DNA of 64,000 bases from an uncultured Sphingomonadaceae bacterium (GCA_947493195.1 CANLQG010000003.1:372001-436000); one strand, 5' to 3'; numbered from the stretch's first letter, positions 8,902 through 17,981 are shown. Made by a program: numbers and translations. Notes: a model not told the origin generated them from the sequence alone.

Positions 8902-9360
8902 ATGCGCAAGCTTGCCATTCTGGGTCTCGCCACCGTCGCCATCGCCACATCGGCCTGGGCTATCGAACCAGGCAACTGGGAAACCAACAGTCGGCTCGAC
9001 GATATTCAACTACCGCCCGGAATGCCTCCACAAGCTGGCGAAATGATACGCGGCATGATGGGCGGCGAAGGCATGACCGCGCAAAACTGCGTGACGCAGG
9101 AAGATCTCGACAATTCGCCGGAGCGTATTTTCGAAGAAACGAACGGCGAATGTCGCTACAGCGAGTTCGAAATGTCAGCAGGCGAAATCCACGCTGTGGC
9201 GCAATGCCAGAGCGAACAGGGCACCATGGATATGACGATGGACGGTAGCTACACCGCATCGACCTATGACATGACCATGTCGATGCGCGGCGACATGGGG
9301 ATGGGTCCCATGACGATGACCTTCGACGTAACGGGCCGTCGCCTTGGCGACTGTGGCTGA
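8902..9360 (+). CDS. DUF3617 periplasmic protein
   Basis: A 152-aa exported protein of the DUF3617 family. A signal peptide ends at AWA after residue 20, and the mature part opens with the family hallmark PGNWET, then Cys pairs (NCVTQEDL, GECRYSEF) and a beta-rich, Met-rich tail with repeated DMTM motifs, ending in GRRLGDCG. A strong GGGGGAAAA ribosome binding site precedes the ATG. Function is unknown; the family is common in sphingomonads. Two lipidated relatives occur at 62.0-63.3 kb. It probably has its own promoter in the 64-bp gap after selO. Confidence 0.8.
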   Translation: MRKLAILGLATVAIATSAWAIEPGNWETNSRLDDIQLPPGMPPQAGEMIRGMMGGEGMTAQNCVTQEDLDNSPERIFEETNGECRYSEFEMSAGEIHAVAQCQSEQGTMDMTMDGSYTASTYDMTMSMRGDMGMGPMTMTFDVTGRRLGDCG

Positions 9361-9435
9361 GGCGCCTTCCTGCCGCGATTCCAACCTGCTTTTGCGTACA
9401 ATTCCGGTTCCGCTTGAAACCAGTTAGCCCTACGA

Positions 9436-9458
9436 GGTTTTAACTGTACGAGTTAACC
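9436..9458. promoter_or_regulatory. Candidate operator dyad upstream of the astD-like gene
   Basis: An imperfect dyad with arms GGTT-AACT and AGTT-AACC (two-base bulge on the left arm) sits about 70 nt before the TTG of the astD-like gene, in an AT-richer part of a 169-bp gap. It could be a repressor site or a weak hairpin. There is no other evidence. Confidence 0.3.
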
Positions 9459-9529
9459 GCCACTTTGCGCGCATCCGGCATATTGGGTAAGCCGCGCACC
9501 ACGATCATTTTAACGAAAGGCACCCCGCC

Positions 9530-10948
9530 TTGAGCCAGACCGCCGAACTGATTTCCTATGAACCCGCCAGCGGAGCCGAACTGTGGCGGTCGAAGCACGG
9601 TGATGTCGATGAACTGGTGGACCGCGCACGGCGCGCATGGCCGGCCTGGGCGTCCGAACCGCTATCACGGCGCATCGAACTGGTGCGCCGTTTCGCGATC
9701 CAGGTGGAAAAGGATCAGGAAGCCTTTGCCGAACTGATCGCCCGCGAGACCGGCAAACCGATCTGGGAAGCGCGCACCGAAGTCGCGGCGGTCATCGGCA
9801 AGGTCGATATCTCGATCCGCGCCTATTCCGAACGTACCGGGCAGCGCAAGCTGGACAGCGCGCTGCAGGGATCAGCCGCGCTGCGGCACAAGCCGCACGG
9901 TGTAATGGCGGTGCTGGGTCCTTACAATTTCCCCGCGCACCTTCCCAATGGCCACATCATCCCGGCACTGATCGCGGGCAACGCCATTGTCTTCAAACCA
10001 TCCGAGAAGACCCCTGCGGTCGGCCAGAAACTGGTCAGCTACTTCGCCAAGGCCGGGATACCGGAAGACCTGGTGCAGTGCCTGATCGGCGGCCCCGACG
10101 AGGGCAAGGCGCTGGTGGCGCACCGCGGCGTGGACGGCGTCCTTTTCACCGGCTCTGCCCAGGTGGGCATTGCCATCAACCGGAAGCTGGCGACCGATCC
10201 GGGCAAGATCGTGGCGCTGGAAATGGGCGGCAACAATCCCATCGTGCTGTGGGATACGCCCAAGATGGAAGACGCGGCTGCGCTGATCATCCAGTCCGCT
10301 TTCACCACAGCCGGGCAGCGATGCACCGCAGGTCGCCGCCTGATCGTGAAGAGTTCCATGTACGACGAGGCGGTGAGCGCGGTAAAAACGCTCGCCAACC
10401 GTATCATCGTGGATGAACCCTTTGCCGAACCGCAACCGTTCATGGGCTGCGTGATCGACAATAACACGGCGGACCAGCTCACCGAAAGCTTCCTCTACCT
10501 CCTTTCGAACGGGGGCAAGGCCATCAGCCACATGCGCCGCCCGGTGGACGATAGGCCGTTCCTCTCCCCCGCCATCATCGACGTGACTGGCATGAAGGAA
10601 CGCCCCGACGTGGAACTGTTCGGCCCGCTATTGCAGGTCATCAAGGTGGACGATTTCGACGAGGCGATTGCGGAGGCGAACAACACACGCTTCGGCCTCT
10701 CGGCGTCGCTGATCGGCGGTGAGCCGCAGCAGTACAACCGTTTCTGGGCCAACATCCGGGCTGGCATCGTCAACTGGAACCGCCCGACCAACGGTGCATC
10801 CAGCGCCGCGCCATTCGGCGGTATCGGCTTTTCGGGCAACCATCGTCCTGCCGCCTATTATGCAGCGGATTATTGCGCCTACCCGGTCACCAGTACCGAA
10901 GTGGATCAACCGCGGGCCAGCGTTGGCGTGGGCTTCCGCGAAGCCTGA
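9530..10948 (+). CDS. astD: Succinylglutamate-semialdehyde dehydrogenase-like (AstD)
   Basis: A 472-aa NAD-dependent aldehyde dehydrogenase closest by eye to AstD, the fourth step of arginine succinyltransferase catabolism. Catalytic residues are in place: Asn133 (PYNFP), Glu231 (ALEMGGNN) and Cys265 (GQRCTAGRRL). The start is TTG 9530, with AAAGG about nine bases upstream and no nearby in-frame ATG. astA, astB, astC and astE are not beside it, so the in-vivo role could lie elsewhere, and another aldehyde may be the substrate. Family assignment is strong, pathway assignment moderate. Confidence 0.8.
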   Translation: MSQTAELISYEPASGAELWRSKHGDVDELVDRARRAWPAWASEPLSRRIELVRRFAIQVEKDQEAFAELIARETGKPIWEARTEVAAVIGKVDISIRAYSERTGQRKLDSALQGSAALRHKPHGVMAVLGPYNFPAHLPNGHIIPALIAGNAIVFKPSEKTPAVGQKLVSYFAKAGIPEDLVQCLIGGPDEGKALVAHRGVDGVLFTGSAQVGIAINRKLATDPGKIVALEMGGNNPIVLWDTPKMEDAAALIIQSAFTTAGQRCTAGRRLIVKSSMYDEAVSAVKTLANRIIVDEPFAEPQPFMGCVIDNNTADQLTESFLYLLSNGGKAISHMRRPVDDRPFLSPAIIDVTGMKERPDVELFGPLLQVIKVDDFDEAIAEANNTRFGLSASLIGGEPQQYNRFWANIRAGIVNWNRPTNGASSAAPFGGIGFSGNHRPAAYYAADYCAYPVTSTEVDQPRASVGVGFREA

Positions 10949-11083
10949 AGCGCGAACCACATATGCTATCAGGGCGCCCGGACCCGAAGATCCGAGCGCC
11001 CCGGCGCGACCCCCCTGAAACACGACCCGGAAGGGCCGCGCTACGATTGCTGCCCAACAGGGGAAGGCAACATCGATCCCATT

Positions 11084-11114
11084 GTTTGTAATAACAATTT
11101 TTCGTTATTCAAAC
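11084..11114. promoter_or_regulatory. AT-rich inverted repeat upstream of rarD
   Basis: Arms at 11084-11095 (GTTTGTAATAAC) and 11104-11114 (GTTATTCAAAC) pair with one extra base, around an 8-nt AT-rich centre. The surrounding 290-bp gap between astD and rarD is noticeably AT-richer than the genes. This looks like a promoter with an operator; I see nothing else in the gap, and no convincing -35/-10 pair that I would fix. Confidence 0.35.
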
Positions 11115-11239
11115 GTGTCAATACCGCCCTTCAGCTTAATATCAAGCAACGTATGAATTTTGCGCTGTCGGATCGATTTCCGCAATTTGAGGCGATCAAG
11201 GGCGTAGCGTCCTGCCCTTTCCAGCCCTAGGGAGCCGCG

Positions 11240-12163
11240 ATGCCAGAACAGCAGACCAGCCAGCGGCGCGCCCTGATTCTTGCGCTATGCACCCATGCCA
11301 TCTGGGGATCGATGCCGGTCTACCTGCTGCTGGTGAAAAACGTGCCGGCGCTGGAATACGTCGCCTGGCGCACCGTATTCACGTTGCCGATCTGCCTGTT
11401 CTTCATCATCCGGTCGGGCATGCTGGCGGACCTTTACCGCACGCTGTCGACCCCGCGCGTCATGCGGACGCTGGCAGCCAGTTCGGCGCTGATCGCGGTC
11501 AACTGGTTCACCTATGTCTGGGCGATCCAGAATGAGCAGGTCTACGCGGCGAGCCTGGGATACTATATCCTGCCGCTCGTAATGATGCTGCTGGGCTTCG
11601 TGCTGCTCAAGGAACGGCTGAGCCGTCCGCAGACGGGCGCGGTAATCCTTGCGGGGATCGGCGTAACTGCACTGCTGGGCGGCGCACTGACCACCCTTTG
11701 GGTGAGCCTGACCGTGGCCACCACCTTCGGCGTCTACGGCCTTCTTCGCAAGACGGTGGCGGCCGGTCCGCTGCTGGGGCTGACCTGCGAAACGATCATC
11801 CTGCTGCCATTCATGGCCGCCTTTCTTGGCTGGACCGAGTTCAGCGGGGGCGGCGTGGCACTGGGGCGCGACACGCTGGAAACGCTGGCTATCATGTTCG
11901 GCGGCGTGATGACGGCTGTGCCGCTGCTCCTGTTTGCGACTGCTGCACGCGCCCTGCCCTACACCACGGTCGGCTTCCTGCAGTTCATCTCCCCGACGAT
12001 CATCTTCATTCTTGGCATCACACTGTTCCAGCAGGAGATGAAGCCCGCGCAGCTTGTCTGCTTCGTGCTGATCTGGGCGGCGGTGGCGCTGTTCAGTTGG
12101 GACATGCTGCGGGGCGCACGCCGTTCGCGCCGCGCCAGGATGGCGCGCGGCGTCACACCCTGA
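11240..12163 (+). CDS. rarD: EamA-family transporter RarD
   Basis: A 307-aa inner-membrane protein with about ten helices in the two-fold EamA (drug/metabolite transporter) arrangement. The N-terminus ALCTHAIWGSMPVYLLLVKNV and AWRTVFTLP are characteristic of RarD, named from chloramphenicol-sensitive mutants; its physiological substrate is uncertain. The C-terminus ends in an Arg-rich cytoplasmic tail. ATG 11240 follows a GGGAG site. It stands alone, convergent with pyrC with no spare bases between them. Confidence 0.82.
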   Translation: MPEQQTSQRRALILALCTHAIWGSMPVYLLLVKNVPALEYVAWRTVFTLPICLFFIIRSGMLADLYRTLSTPRVMRTLAASSALIAVNWFTYVWAIQNEQVYAASLGYYILPLVMMLLGFVLLKERLSRPQTGAVILAGIGVTALLGGALTTLWVSLTVATTFGVYGLLRKTVAAGPLLGLTCETIILLPFMAAFLGWTEFSGGGVALGRDTLETLAIMFGGVMTAVPLLLFATAARALPYTTVGFLQFISPTIIFILGITLFQQEMKPAQLVCFVLIWAAVALFSWDMLRGARRSRRARMARGVTP

Positions 12164-13201
12164 TCAGTTGGCGAAGCGCCAGCGCAGGGTCTCACCGGCA
12201 TGGAACGGGACCAACTGGGTATCGTCCGCGTCGAGTCCGTCGGGAACGTCGCACTCCGCGCGTTCCAGCTTCACTCGCCCTTCGTTGAGCGGGAGGCCGT
12301 AAAAGGCCGGCCCATGTTCGGAGGCAAACCCCTCGAAATTGCCGAGGGCGTCTTCTTCTTCGAACACCGCGAGATAGCTCTCCAGCGCGAAGGGTGCGTT
12401 GAAGATGCCCGCACAGCCGCATGCACTTTCCTTGGCCTCGCGTGCGTGGGGCGCGCTGTCGGTGCCAAGAAAGAACTTCGCGCTGCCCGATGTGGCTGCG
12501 CGTCGCAGCGCGAGGCGGTGCTTCTCGCGCTTGGCGACCGGAAGGCAGTACGCGTGCGGTCGCATGCCGCCCACCAGCATGGCATTGCGATTGATGTGCA
12601 GGTGCTGCGGCGTGATGGTGGCCGCCACATTCGCGCCGGCAGTCTCCACGAACTGGACGCCTTCCTCGCTGGTCAGGTGCTCAAACACCACTTTCAGTTG
12701 CGGCAGGTCCTCCAGCAGCGGCGCCAGCACGCGCTCGATAAACACCGCCTCGCGGTCGAAGATATCGACGTCGGCATGGGTCACTTCGCCATGCACGCAC
12801 AGCACCATGCCGATCTCGGCCATCGTTTCCAGCACGCCGCGGATGTTCGCGACATCGGTCACCCCGCTGTCGGAGTTGGTTGTCGCGCCAGCCGGGTAAA
12901 GCTTGCAGGCCGTGAACACCCCCGCCTCGAACCCGCGGCGCACCTCTTCGGGATCGGTATTGTTGGTGAGGTAGCAGGTCATCAGCGGAGTAAAGTCTGC
13001 ATCTGCTGGCAGTGCCGCCAAGATCCGGTCGCGATAGGCCTCCGCCGCTGCAACGGTGGTTACGGGCGGGGAGAGGTTCGGCATCACGATGGCGCGGGCG
13101 AACTGGCGGGCGGTATGGCCCACCACGGCTTCCAGCATGGCGCCATCGCGCAAGTGGACATGCCAGTCATCCGGGCGGCGGATCGTCAGGGAATCGGTCA
13201 T
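12164..13201 (-). CDS. pyrC: Dihydroorotase, class II PyrC
   Basis: PyrC closes carbamoyl-aspartate to dihydroorotate in de novo pyrimidine synthesis. The 345-aa length fits the E. coli-type class. Metal ligands appear as HVHLRDG (His14, His16) and the carboxylated lysine as Lys100 in [14 protein letters not shown]; further His ligands lie in LCVHGEVTH and FEHLTS, and the catalytic Asp in [12 protein letters not shown] 13201 begins the protein at [14 protein letters not shown]; upstream in-frame sequence belongs to the patatin gene. The partner patatin ends 10 nt upstream, so they may share a transcript. Confidence 0.93.
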   Translation of the reverse strand: MTDSLTIRRPDDWHVHLRDGAMLEAVVGHTARQFARAIVMPNLSPPVTTVAAAEAYRDRILAALPADADFTPLMTCYLTNNTDPEEVRRGFEAGVFTACKLYPAGATTNSDSGVTDVANIRGVLETMAEIGMVLCVHGEVTHADVDIFDREAVFIERVLAPLLEDLPQLKVVFEHLTSEEGVQFVETAGANVAATITPQHLHINRNAMLVGGMRPHAYCLPVAKREKHRLALRRAATSGSAKFFLGTDSAPHAREAKESACGCAGIFNAPFALESYLAVFEEEDALGNFEGFASEHGPAFYGLPLNEGRVKLERAECDVPDGLDADDTQLVPFHAGETLRWRFAN

Positions 13202-13211
13202 GCCAGCCGCC

Positions 13212-14036
13212 TTAATCGCCTGCAGACTGCTTCGCCAGCCACGCCGTGCCGTCGCGCACACCCTGATCCCAGGTTCGGGCGACCTTGCTGGCATCGGAAA
13301 AGTCGATCTTGTCGGCGGCAACTTCGCGGCTGGGCATGACATAGGTCCTGTCGGGCTCGTCCGGGCAGTGGCTGTAGCGCGAAGTGAGCAGCACCAGCGT
13401 TTCGCCCTCGCTTTCCAGTGGCAGCGGCGCCTTGTCCAGCATCCCCCCGTCGAGCACGCGGCAGTCCTGCCATTGTGGCACATCGAACACCGGGGGAATC
13501 GTCGCCGCGGCGCAGATCAGATCGACCAGCTTGCCATCGCGCGCCGCCTGCCGACCGTCGACGCGTATTTCCTCAAGCCCGGCGGCCCTTGGCCAGACCA
13601 GGTGCGGGGTAGAGCGAACGGCCTGGTCCAGCTTGTAGATCAGGCCATAGAAAATGGCCGAAAGGTGCGGCGTGAACTGTTCGGGAGGTACGCTGAGCGC
13701 CACCTCGTATTCCGGACCATCCGCGACTTTCTCGATCGCCTCCCTGTCCAGGGTCACATCCACGACATCGCGATAGATCTCCTGATGAGGGGTGAAATTG
13801 GATTTGCCTGCCGCGACATTGGCATCGTTGATGGAGAACGCTTCCGCCATCACCGCCAGCAGATCATCCTCCCGCCCGGCTATCCAGCACGCCGCGCTCA
13901 GCGCACCGCCCGAAACGCTGCTGATACGCTCTGGTCGCAATTGTTCGAAACCGCCCACCCTGCTCAGGAAACCGCCGTGCCAGAAGCACCGGATTCCTCC
14001 GCCGGAAAAAACGACCTGATCGTATGTGCGCGCCAT
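13212..14036 (-). CDS. Patatin-like phospholipase
   Basis: A 274-aa patatin-type lipid acyl hydrolase with a Ser-Asp dyad. The oxyanion glycine loop is [12 protein letters not shown] at residues 11-22, the nucleophile Ser42 sits in SVSGGALS, and the Asp is in [12 protein letters not shown]. No signal peptide is seen, so it should be cytoplasmic or membrane-peripheral. It is divergent from ygfZ; their ATGs are 38 bp apart, so the promoters overlap the coding starts. It is followed by pyrC after 10 nt. Natural lipid substrate unknown. Confidence 0.82.
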   Translation of the reverse strand: MARTYDQVVFSGGGIRCFWHGGFLSRVGGFEQLRPERISSVSGGALSAACWIAGREDDLLAVMAEAFSINDANVAAGKSNFTPHQEIYRDVVDVTLDREAIEKVADGPEYEVALSVPPEQFTPHLSAIFYGLIYKLDQAVRSTPHLVWPRAAGLEEIRVDGRQAARDGKLVDLICAAATIPPVFDVPQWQDCRVLDGGMLDKAPLPLESEGETLVLLTSRYSHCPDEPDRTYVMPSREVAADKIDFSDASKVARTWDQGVRDGTAWLAKQSAGD

Positions 14037-14074
14037 TGCATTGTCTATCGCGCAGCCGGGCCTATCTGTCACCC

Positions 14075-14812
14075 ATGAGTTCGACCCGCCTGACCCGCCG
14101 CGCGCTTGTGCGCATATCCGCCACCGACGACACGGAAGACCCCGCTGCCTTCCTGCAGGGGTTACTGACGAACGACGTGAAAGGCGAGCTTCCGGTCTAT
14201 ACCGCGCTGCTGACCGCACAGGGCAAGACCATGTTCGACATGATCGTATGGCGCGATGGCGAAGACATCCTGCTCGATTGCGAGGCCGGTGTTGCGGAAG
14301 ACCTGGCGAAGCGACTTTCCCTCTATCGGCTGCGGCGCAAACTGGCGATCGGTGTGGACGACACTATGGCAGTGCACTGGCAGGAGGTACCACGCGACGG
14401 CGCATCGCCGGATCCGCGCCTCCCCGCGCTGGGCTATCGCTGGCTGGCCCCGGCGAACGAATCCGAAAGCGGAGCGGACGAGGCATGGCGCGCTGTGCGG
14501 CTTGCCATGGGCGTGCCGGAAGGCACGGATGAACTGGGCGACATTCTTTGGCTGGAGACCAATGCCGTCGAACTGAACGGTGTCAGCTTCAATAAGGGCT
14601 GCTACATCGGTCAGGAAAACACCGCGCGGATGAACTGGCGACAGAAGGTCAATCGCCGCCTCATGGTCGTGCCGCTCGAACGCTCCGAGGAAAAACGACG
14701 TAAGGCGGTGCACGAGGACCTTGGCCTCGCCGTCGATCACCTGCGTATAGCCGATATCCCTAGCGACCTTGTGCCCCGATGGCTCGACCTGGGGGAAACC
14801 GGCGAGGCCTAG
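14075..14812 (+). CDS. ygfZ: YgfZ/GcvT-domain iron-sulfur repair protein
   Basis: A 245-aa folate-binding YgfZ-family protein that supports assembly or repair of certain Fe-S enzymes. The diagnostic KGCYIGQE motif is at residues 174-181, with the essential Cys. The rest resembles the GcvT domain without aminomethyltransferase residues. ATG 14075 starts the protein at MSSTRLTRRALVRI. Its 3' end overlaps the end of the convergent TetR gene by 4 nt. It is shorter than the E. coli protein, as is usual in alphaproteobacteria. Confidence 0.85.
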   Translation: MSSTRLTRRALVRISATDDTEDPAAFLQGLLTNDVKGELPVYTALLTAQGKTMFDMIVWRDGEDILLDCEAGVAEDLAKRLSLYRLRRKLAIGVDDTMAVHWQEVPRDGASPDPRLPALGYRWLAPANESESGADEAWRAVRLAMGVPEGTDELGDILWLETNAVELNGVSFNKGCYIGQENTARMNWRQKVNRRLMVVPLERSEEKRRKAVHEDLGLAVDHLRIADIPSDLVPRWLDLGETGEA

Positions 14813-15405
14813 ACCTCCACCCCGTTCCTTTCGAACGCGGCTATCATCATCGATTCGGCGCGGTCGCGCGCGGTCGTGCGCTCTACCCCCAGGGAATCTG
14901 CCAGTTGCTCTCCCAAGAGAGCATCGCCCAAGGCCAGCAGCACTAGCGAGAACGTGGTCTCGTGCATCGAGCGTTCGGAACCGTGGCCAACCTCCTCGGG
15001 ATGCAGGTCGTCCACCAGCGCATGGATGGTGTCGATGATGGGATTGAGCGCGTCCTCGTTACCCGATGCGAGCATCCAGCTGGCCAGCGCGCCGCCGCCT
15101 TCCCGGCCAAAGGCATCGAAGGTCAGGTCCACCACCTCCCGCGGCGATCCGATACCAGCGCGGGTGGCACGCACGGCCTCGCCAATAGAGTCGCAGACGG
15201 TTTGCGCGAGGTGGCGCGCCAGCTCCTTCTGCAGGCCCGAAGCAGATCCGAAATGGTGCAGCAAATTGGCGTGTGTGCGCCCGACTCGGCCCGCCACGGC
15301 CTTCAGCGTCACGCCTTGCGGCCCCGTCTCGATCAGCAGCGCGCGCGCAGCTTCTAGCGCGGCGGCGCGGCTCTCTTCGGGGCTCAGACGCTTCTTTATT
15401 GACAC
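14809..15405 (-). CDS. TetR-family transcriptional regulator
   Basis: A 198-aa TetR-type repressor. The N-terminal helix-turn-helix lies at about residues 33-52 (TLKAVAGRVGRTHANLLHHF), followed by an all-helical ligand-binding domain. I prefer GTG 15405, which has AGGGG at a good distance, over a GTG at 15468 that would overlap the divergent gene. A perfect 10-bp palindrome (15402-15411) spans this start codon and touches the -35 of the divergent gene, so it probably represses itself and that gene. Ligand unknown; fatty acids or acyl-CoA are guesses. Confidence 0.82.
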   Translation of the reverse strand: MSIKKRLSPEESRAAALEAARALLIETGPQGVTLKAVAGRVGRTHANLLHHFGSASGLQKELARHLAQTVCDSIGEAVRATRAGIGSPREVVDLTFDAFGREGGGALASWMLASGNEDALNPIIDTIHALVDDLHPEEVGHGSERSMHETTFSLVLLALGDALLGEQLADSLGVERTTARDRAESMMIAAFERNGVEV

Positions 15406-15426
15406 TAGTGTAAGTTCCCCTAAGTT
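15399..15426 (+). promoter_or_regulatory. Promoter and TetR operator of the PF10118 gene
   Basis: A consensus -35 TTGACA (15399-15404) is followed after 16 nt by a weak -10 TAAGTT (15421-15426). The perfect palindrome ACACTAGTGT (15402-15411) overlaps the -35 and the start codon of the divergent TetR gene. A regulator bound there would block the plus-strand promoter. The overlap is seen directly; the identity of the binder is inferred. Confidence 0.6.
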
Positions 15427-15458
15427 AATGACGAGCAATTGTCGAACAGGTACGTGAT

Positions 15459-16310
15459 ATGACTGCACAGCCCCACTGGCAAGAATCCCCCCGGCAAGGA
15501 ACCTCGCTTACGGTGAGAGACCTGCGTTTTGCCCGCGGGCAGAAGCGGCAGCGCGGAGCAGATCCGGTCGCATCGGCGTGGTTCGCCGCGCTGTCATGCA
15601 GCTTCCCGCGTGGAGAGGCGATGTTCATCGAGGCGGTCAAGGCGCACCGCGACGGCGTGCCGCCCCAGCTTGCAGCCGAAATCCGCGATTTCATCCGGCA
15701 GGAGGTGAACCACTCGCGCGAACATATCGCCTTTAACCGTGCGATAGAGGATGCCGGATACGACATCACCGAAATCACTGCGCGGGTGAACAGGCTGGTC
15801 GACGATACGCTGGCGACGCCGCCAATCGTGCAGCTTGGGATCACCTGCGCGCTCGAGCATTTCACCGCCATGTTCGCCCACCAGTTCCTGAAGAACCCCG
15901 GTTCGCTGGCCACCGCCGGAATGGGCGATCCGCACCTGTGGCTGTGGCACGCGGTGGAGGAAATCGAGCACAAGGGCGTGGCCTACGACACGTGGATCCA
16001 CGCCACGCGTGACTGGTCCGCTCTCAAGCGCTGGCGGGTGCGCTCCCTGCTGATGGTGCTGGTAACGGTGCGTTTCCTGCGCAATCGCAGCAACGACGCG
16101 CTCGAACTGCTGCGCCAGGACGGTATCAACGGATGGCGGGCGCGGTGGGGGCTTTTCAGCTATTTGTTTGGCAAACCCGGTATCCTGCGCAAGATATTCC
16201 CCACATGGCTGGGCTATTTCCGCCCCGGCTTCCATCCGTGGGACCATGACGACCGCCATCTGATCACCCAGTATGACGGTGAAGAGTTCCTGGCAGAACC
16301 CGCAGAGTAA
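15459..16310 (+). CDS. PF10118 predicted metal-dependent protein
   Basis: A 283-aa member of the family named predicted metal-dependent hydrolase (PF10118). Its metal ligands look like a ferritin-like di-iron set: E82-x-x-H85, then E133-H134 (CALEHF), then E168-x-x-H171 (VEEIEH) within helices. Biochemical activity is unproven; an oxidase or oxygenase role would fit the ligands as well as hydrolysis. A hydrophobic stretch near residue 195 could be peripheral to the membrane. It is divergent from the TetR gene, which probably controls it. Confidence 0.75.
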   Translation: MTAQPHWQESPRQGTSLTVRDLRFARGQKRQRGADPVASAWFAALSCSFPRGEAMFIEAVKAHRDGVPPQLAAEIRDFIRQEVNHSREHIAFNRAIEDAGYDITEITARVNRLVDDTLATPPIVQLGITCALEHFTAMFAHQFLKNPGSLATAGMGDPHLWLWHAVEEIEHKGVAYDTWIHATRDWSALKRWRVRSLLMVLVTVRFLRNRSNDALELLRQDGINGWRARWGLFSYLFGKPGILRKIFPTWLGYFRPGFHPWDHDDRHLITQYDGEEFLAEPAE

Positions 16311-16351
16311 GACCTGTCCTCCCCGTCGCCCGGCGACAGGGAGGAGCCATG

Positions 16352-16897
16352 TCAGGCGGCTTTCTCGTCCGGCATGCTGACCTCCTCGACGAGATTGCAG
16401 ACATACCGCCGCCCGAGAAAAGCCTCGCCACCACGCGCAGCGCACGCAGTGGGGCTGACTTCTCCAGTCTCGACAAAGCCGTTCGCCTTCAGCACCTTGG
16501 CGCTGGCGGGATTGTCCAGGAAATGCCCGGCGGTGATCTGCGTAATCCCGAACGCCCGCGCAATGGACAGCAGACCGCGCACCGCCTCGGTTGCGTAGCC
16601 GCGCCGCTGCCACCGGCGGCCGATCCAGTATCCCAGTTCGTGGCCGTTCTGATCGCACTCCAGCCCGATCTGCCCGATGATCGGAGCGCCGTGGAGTTCG
16701 GGAAGCGTTACCGAGAATTTCATGGCACCTTGCGGAAGCGGGCGACGGCAGAAAGCCTTCGCATCTGCCTCGCGATAGGGCCACGGCGCGCGCGATAGCA
16801 TGCTGACGACGCGGAAATCGGCGATGCCGCGATGGATCTCGCGCCAGTCTTCGGGAAATGTAGGCCGCAGGAACAGCCGCTCGGTACGCATAAACAT
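16352..16897 (-). CDS. GNAT-family N-acetyltransferase, RimJ-like
   Basis: A 181-aa GNAT acetyltransferase of the RimJ/RimL type. Motif A is visible as LGYWIGRRWQRRGYATEAVRG, the acetyl-CoA loop, and the N-terminus MFMRTERLFLRP is typical. Of three closely spaced Met codons I chose 16897, which has GGGGAGA six bases upstream. The acceptor may be a protein N-terminus or a small molecule. It stands alone, separated from the rpmA operon by a block of hairpins. Confidence 0.8.
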   Translation of the reverse strand: MFMRTERLFLRPTFPEDWREIHRGIADFRVVSMLSRAPWPYREADAKAFCRRPLPQGAMKFSVTLPELHGAPIIGQIGLECDQNGHELGYWIGRRWQRRGYATEAVRGLLSIARAFGITQITAGHFLDNPASAKVLKANGFVETGEVSPTACAARGGEAFLGRRYVCNLVEEVSMPDEKAA

Positions 16898-16999
16898 TGG
16901 TAATCTCCCCATTACCGAGTGCCCGCCTCCAGTGGGCCACCGGTGTTTCAGATTCGGGTCTGACCGCGAGTCGGATCAGGCCAGTGGGGAAGGAGAATC

Positions 17000-17028
17000 A
17001 AAAAAGGAGACGGGGCGGCCCCATCTCC
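17000..17028 (-). terminator. Rho-independent terminator of rplU-rpmA
   Basis: On the minus strand, arms GGAGATGGGG and CCCCGTCTCC (one mismatch) close on a 3-nt loop and are followed directly by six T residues. It lies about 75 nt after the rpmA stop and is a textbook intrinsic terminator. Confidence 0.75.
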
Positions 17029-17035
17029 TTCCGAT

Positions 17036-17087
17036 TTTTCGAGTCCTGTGCGGCTCGAAAAGGGCCATCCCGGTGGATGACCCTTTT
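17036..17087. terminator. Overlapping hairpins after rpmA, possible bidirectional terminator
   Basis: Two stems share the A-run at 17058-17061. One is TTTTCGAG (17036-17043) with CTCGAAAA (17054-17061), a perfect 8 bp. The other is AAAAGGGCCATCC (17058-17070) with GGATGACCCTTTT (17075-17087), 12 of 13 matching. They cannot form together. On the minus strand they precede the main terminator. Confidence 0.5.
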
Positions 17088-17101
17088 AGCGAATCATCCG
17101 G

Positions 17102-17371
17102 TTATTCGGCGGCTTCCGCCATCGCGTCTACCGATACGTATTTGCGGCCAAGCTTGCCGTCGTGGAAACGGACCTTGCCCGCTTCGAGCGCGAACAGCGT
17201 GTGGTCCTTGCCCATGCCGACGTTGACGCCCGGGTAGAACTTCGTACCGCGCTGACGCACGATAATGTTGCCCGGAATCACATCCTGGCTGCCGAACTTC
17301 TTCACACCAAGGCGACGACCTGCTGAGTCGCGACCATTACGCGATGAACCGCCTGCTTTTTTATGTGCCAT
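17102..17371 (-). CDS. rpmA: Large ribosomal subunit protein bL27
   Basis: An 89-aa ribosomal protein bL27 with the conserved N-terminus [20 protein letters not shown], whose tail reaches the peptidyl transferase centre. [20 protein letters not shown] follows, as in all bacterial L27. It begins 12 nt after the rplU stop and is followed by strong terminators. Length is normal and nothing is odd. Confidence 0.97.
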   Translation of the reverse strand: MAHKKAGGSSRNGRDSAGRRLGVKKFGSQDVIPGNIIVRQRGTKFYPGVNVGMGKDHTLFALEAGKVRFHDGKLGRKYVSVDAMAEAAE

Positions 17372-17383
17372 GGTTCCGGATCC

Positions 17384-17902
17384 TTACTTTTCGTCGGCCG
17401 ACTTGTCGGCGCTCTTCTTGGTTGCCGCGTCTTTCTTGGGCGCAGCCTTCTTCGCAGCCGGCTTCTTGTCGGCAGCAGCTTCCTTCTTCGGAGCAGCCTT
17501 CTTCGCCGGCGCCTTGGTTTCGGTCGCCTTGACTTCTTCCGCGGAGGCTTCAGCCTTCGGGGCTTCTTCCTTCTTGGCGGCAGCCTTCTTCGGTGCAGCC
17601 TTGCCTTCGCCCACGGCGGTGATGCGCAGCAGGGTCATCTGCTGACGATGGCCGTTCTTGCGACGATAGTTGTGACGACGACGCTTCTTGAAAACCGTCA
17701 CCTTCTCGCTCTTGGCCTGGGCGATCACTTCCGCCGAAACCGTGACCTTCGAAGCGTCGGCCAGGTCGGCGCCTTCGCCGGCCAGCAGGACGTCGTCCAG
17801 CACAATCGTTTCGCCGGCGTCACCCGCCAGCTTCTCGACTGCGATCTTGTCTCCTTCGGCGACGCGGTACTGCTTGCCGCCCGTGCGCACTACTGCGAAC
17901 AT
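17384..17902 (-). CDS. rplU: Large ribosomal subunit protein bL21 with long basic tail
   Basis: A 172-aa ribosomal protein bL21. The first 100 residues are the normal protein ([14 protein letters not shown] start, [16 protein letters not shown] near residue 75). The remaining roughly 70 residues are a low-complexity Ala/Lys/Glu tail with repeated KKAAPKK units, common in alphaproteobacterial L21 and likely disordered. ATG 17902 is the conserved start. The 5' leader carries a promoter (18018-18046) and a U-tailed hairpin (17982-18004) that may act as an attenuator. It is co-transcribed with rpmA. Confidence 0.96.
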   Translation of the reverse strand: MFAVVRTGGKQYRVAEGDKIAVEKLAGDAGETIVLDDVLLAGEGADLADASKVTVSAEVIAQAKSEKVTVFKKRRRHNYRRKNGHRQQMTLLRITAVGEGKAAPKKAAAKKEEAPKAEASAEEVKATETKAPAKKAAPKKEAAADKKPAAKKAAPKKDAATKKSADKSADEK

Positions 17903-17981
17903 GGTGCTCAAATCCGTTTCTACTGGTGTCTTCTGCCGCAACCCGTCCCCGGAGAACCCGGAGCCGCTCCACAGCAATGAC

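Noticed and set aside
13212..14219. Longer start for the patatin gene
   Set aside because: The extra residues run through the divergent ygfZ coding sequence and have no homology; ATG 14036 begins at the conserved core.
17384..17600. Ala/Lys-rich repeats in rplU as a tandem DNA repeat element
   Set aside because: The pattern is at protein level with varied codons; such L21 tails are normal in this group.
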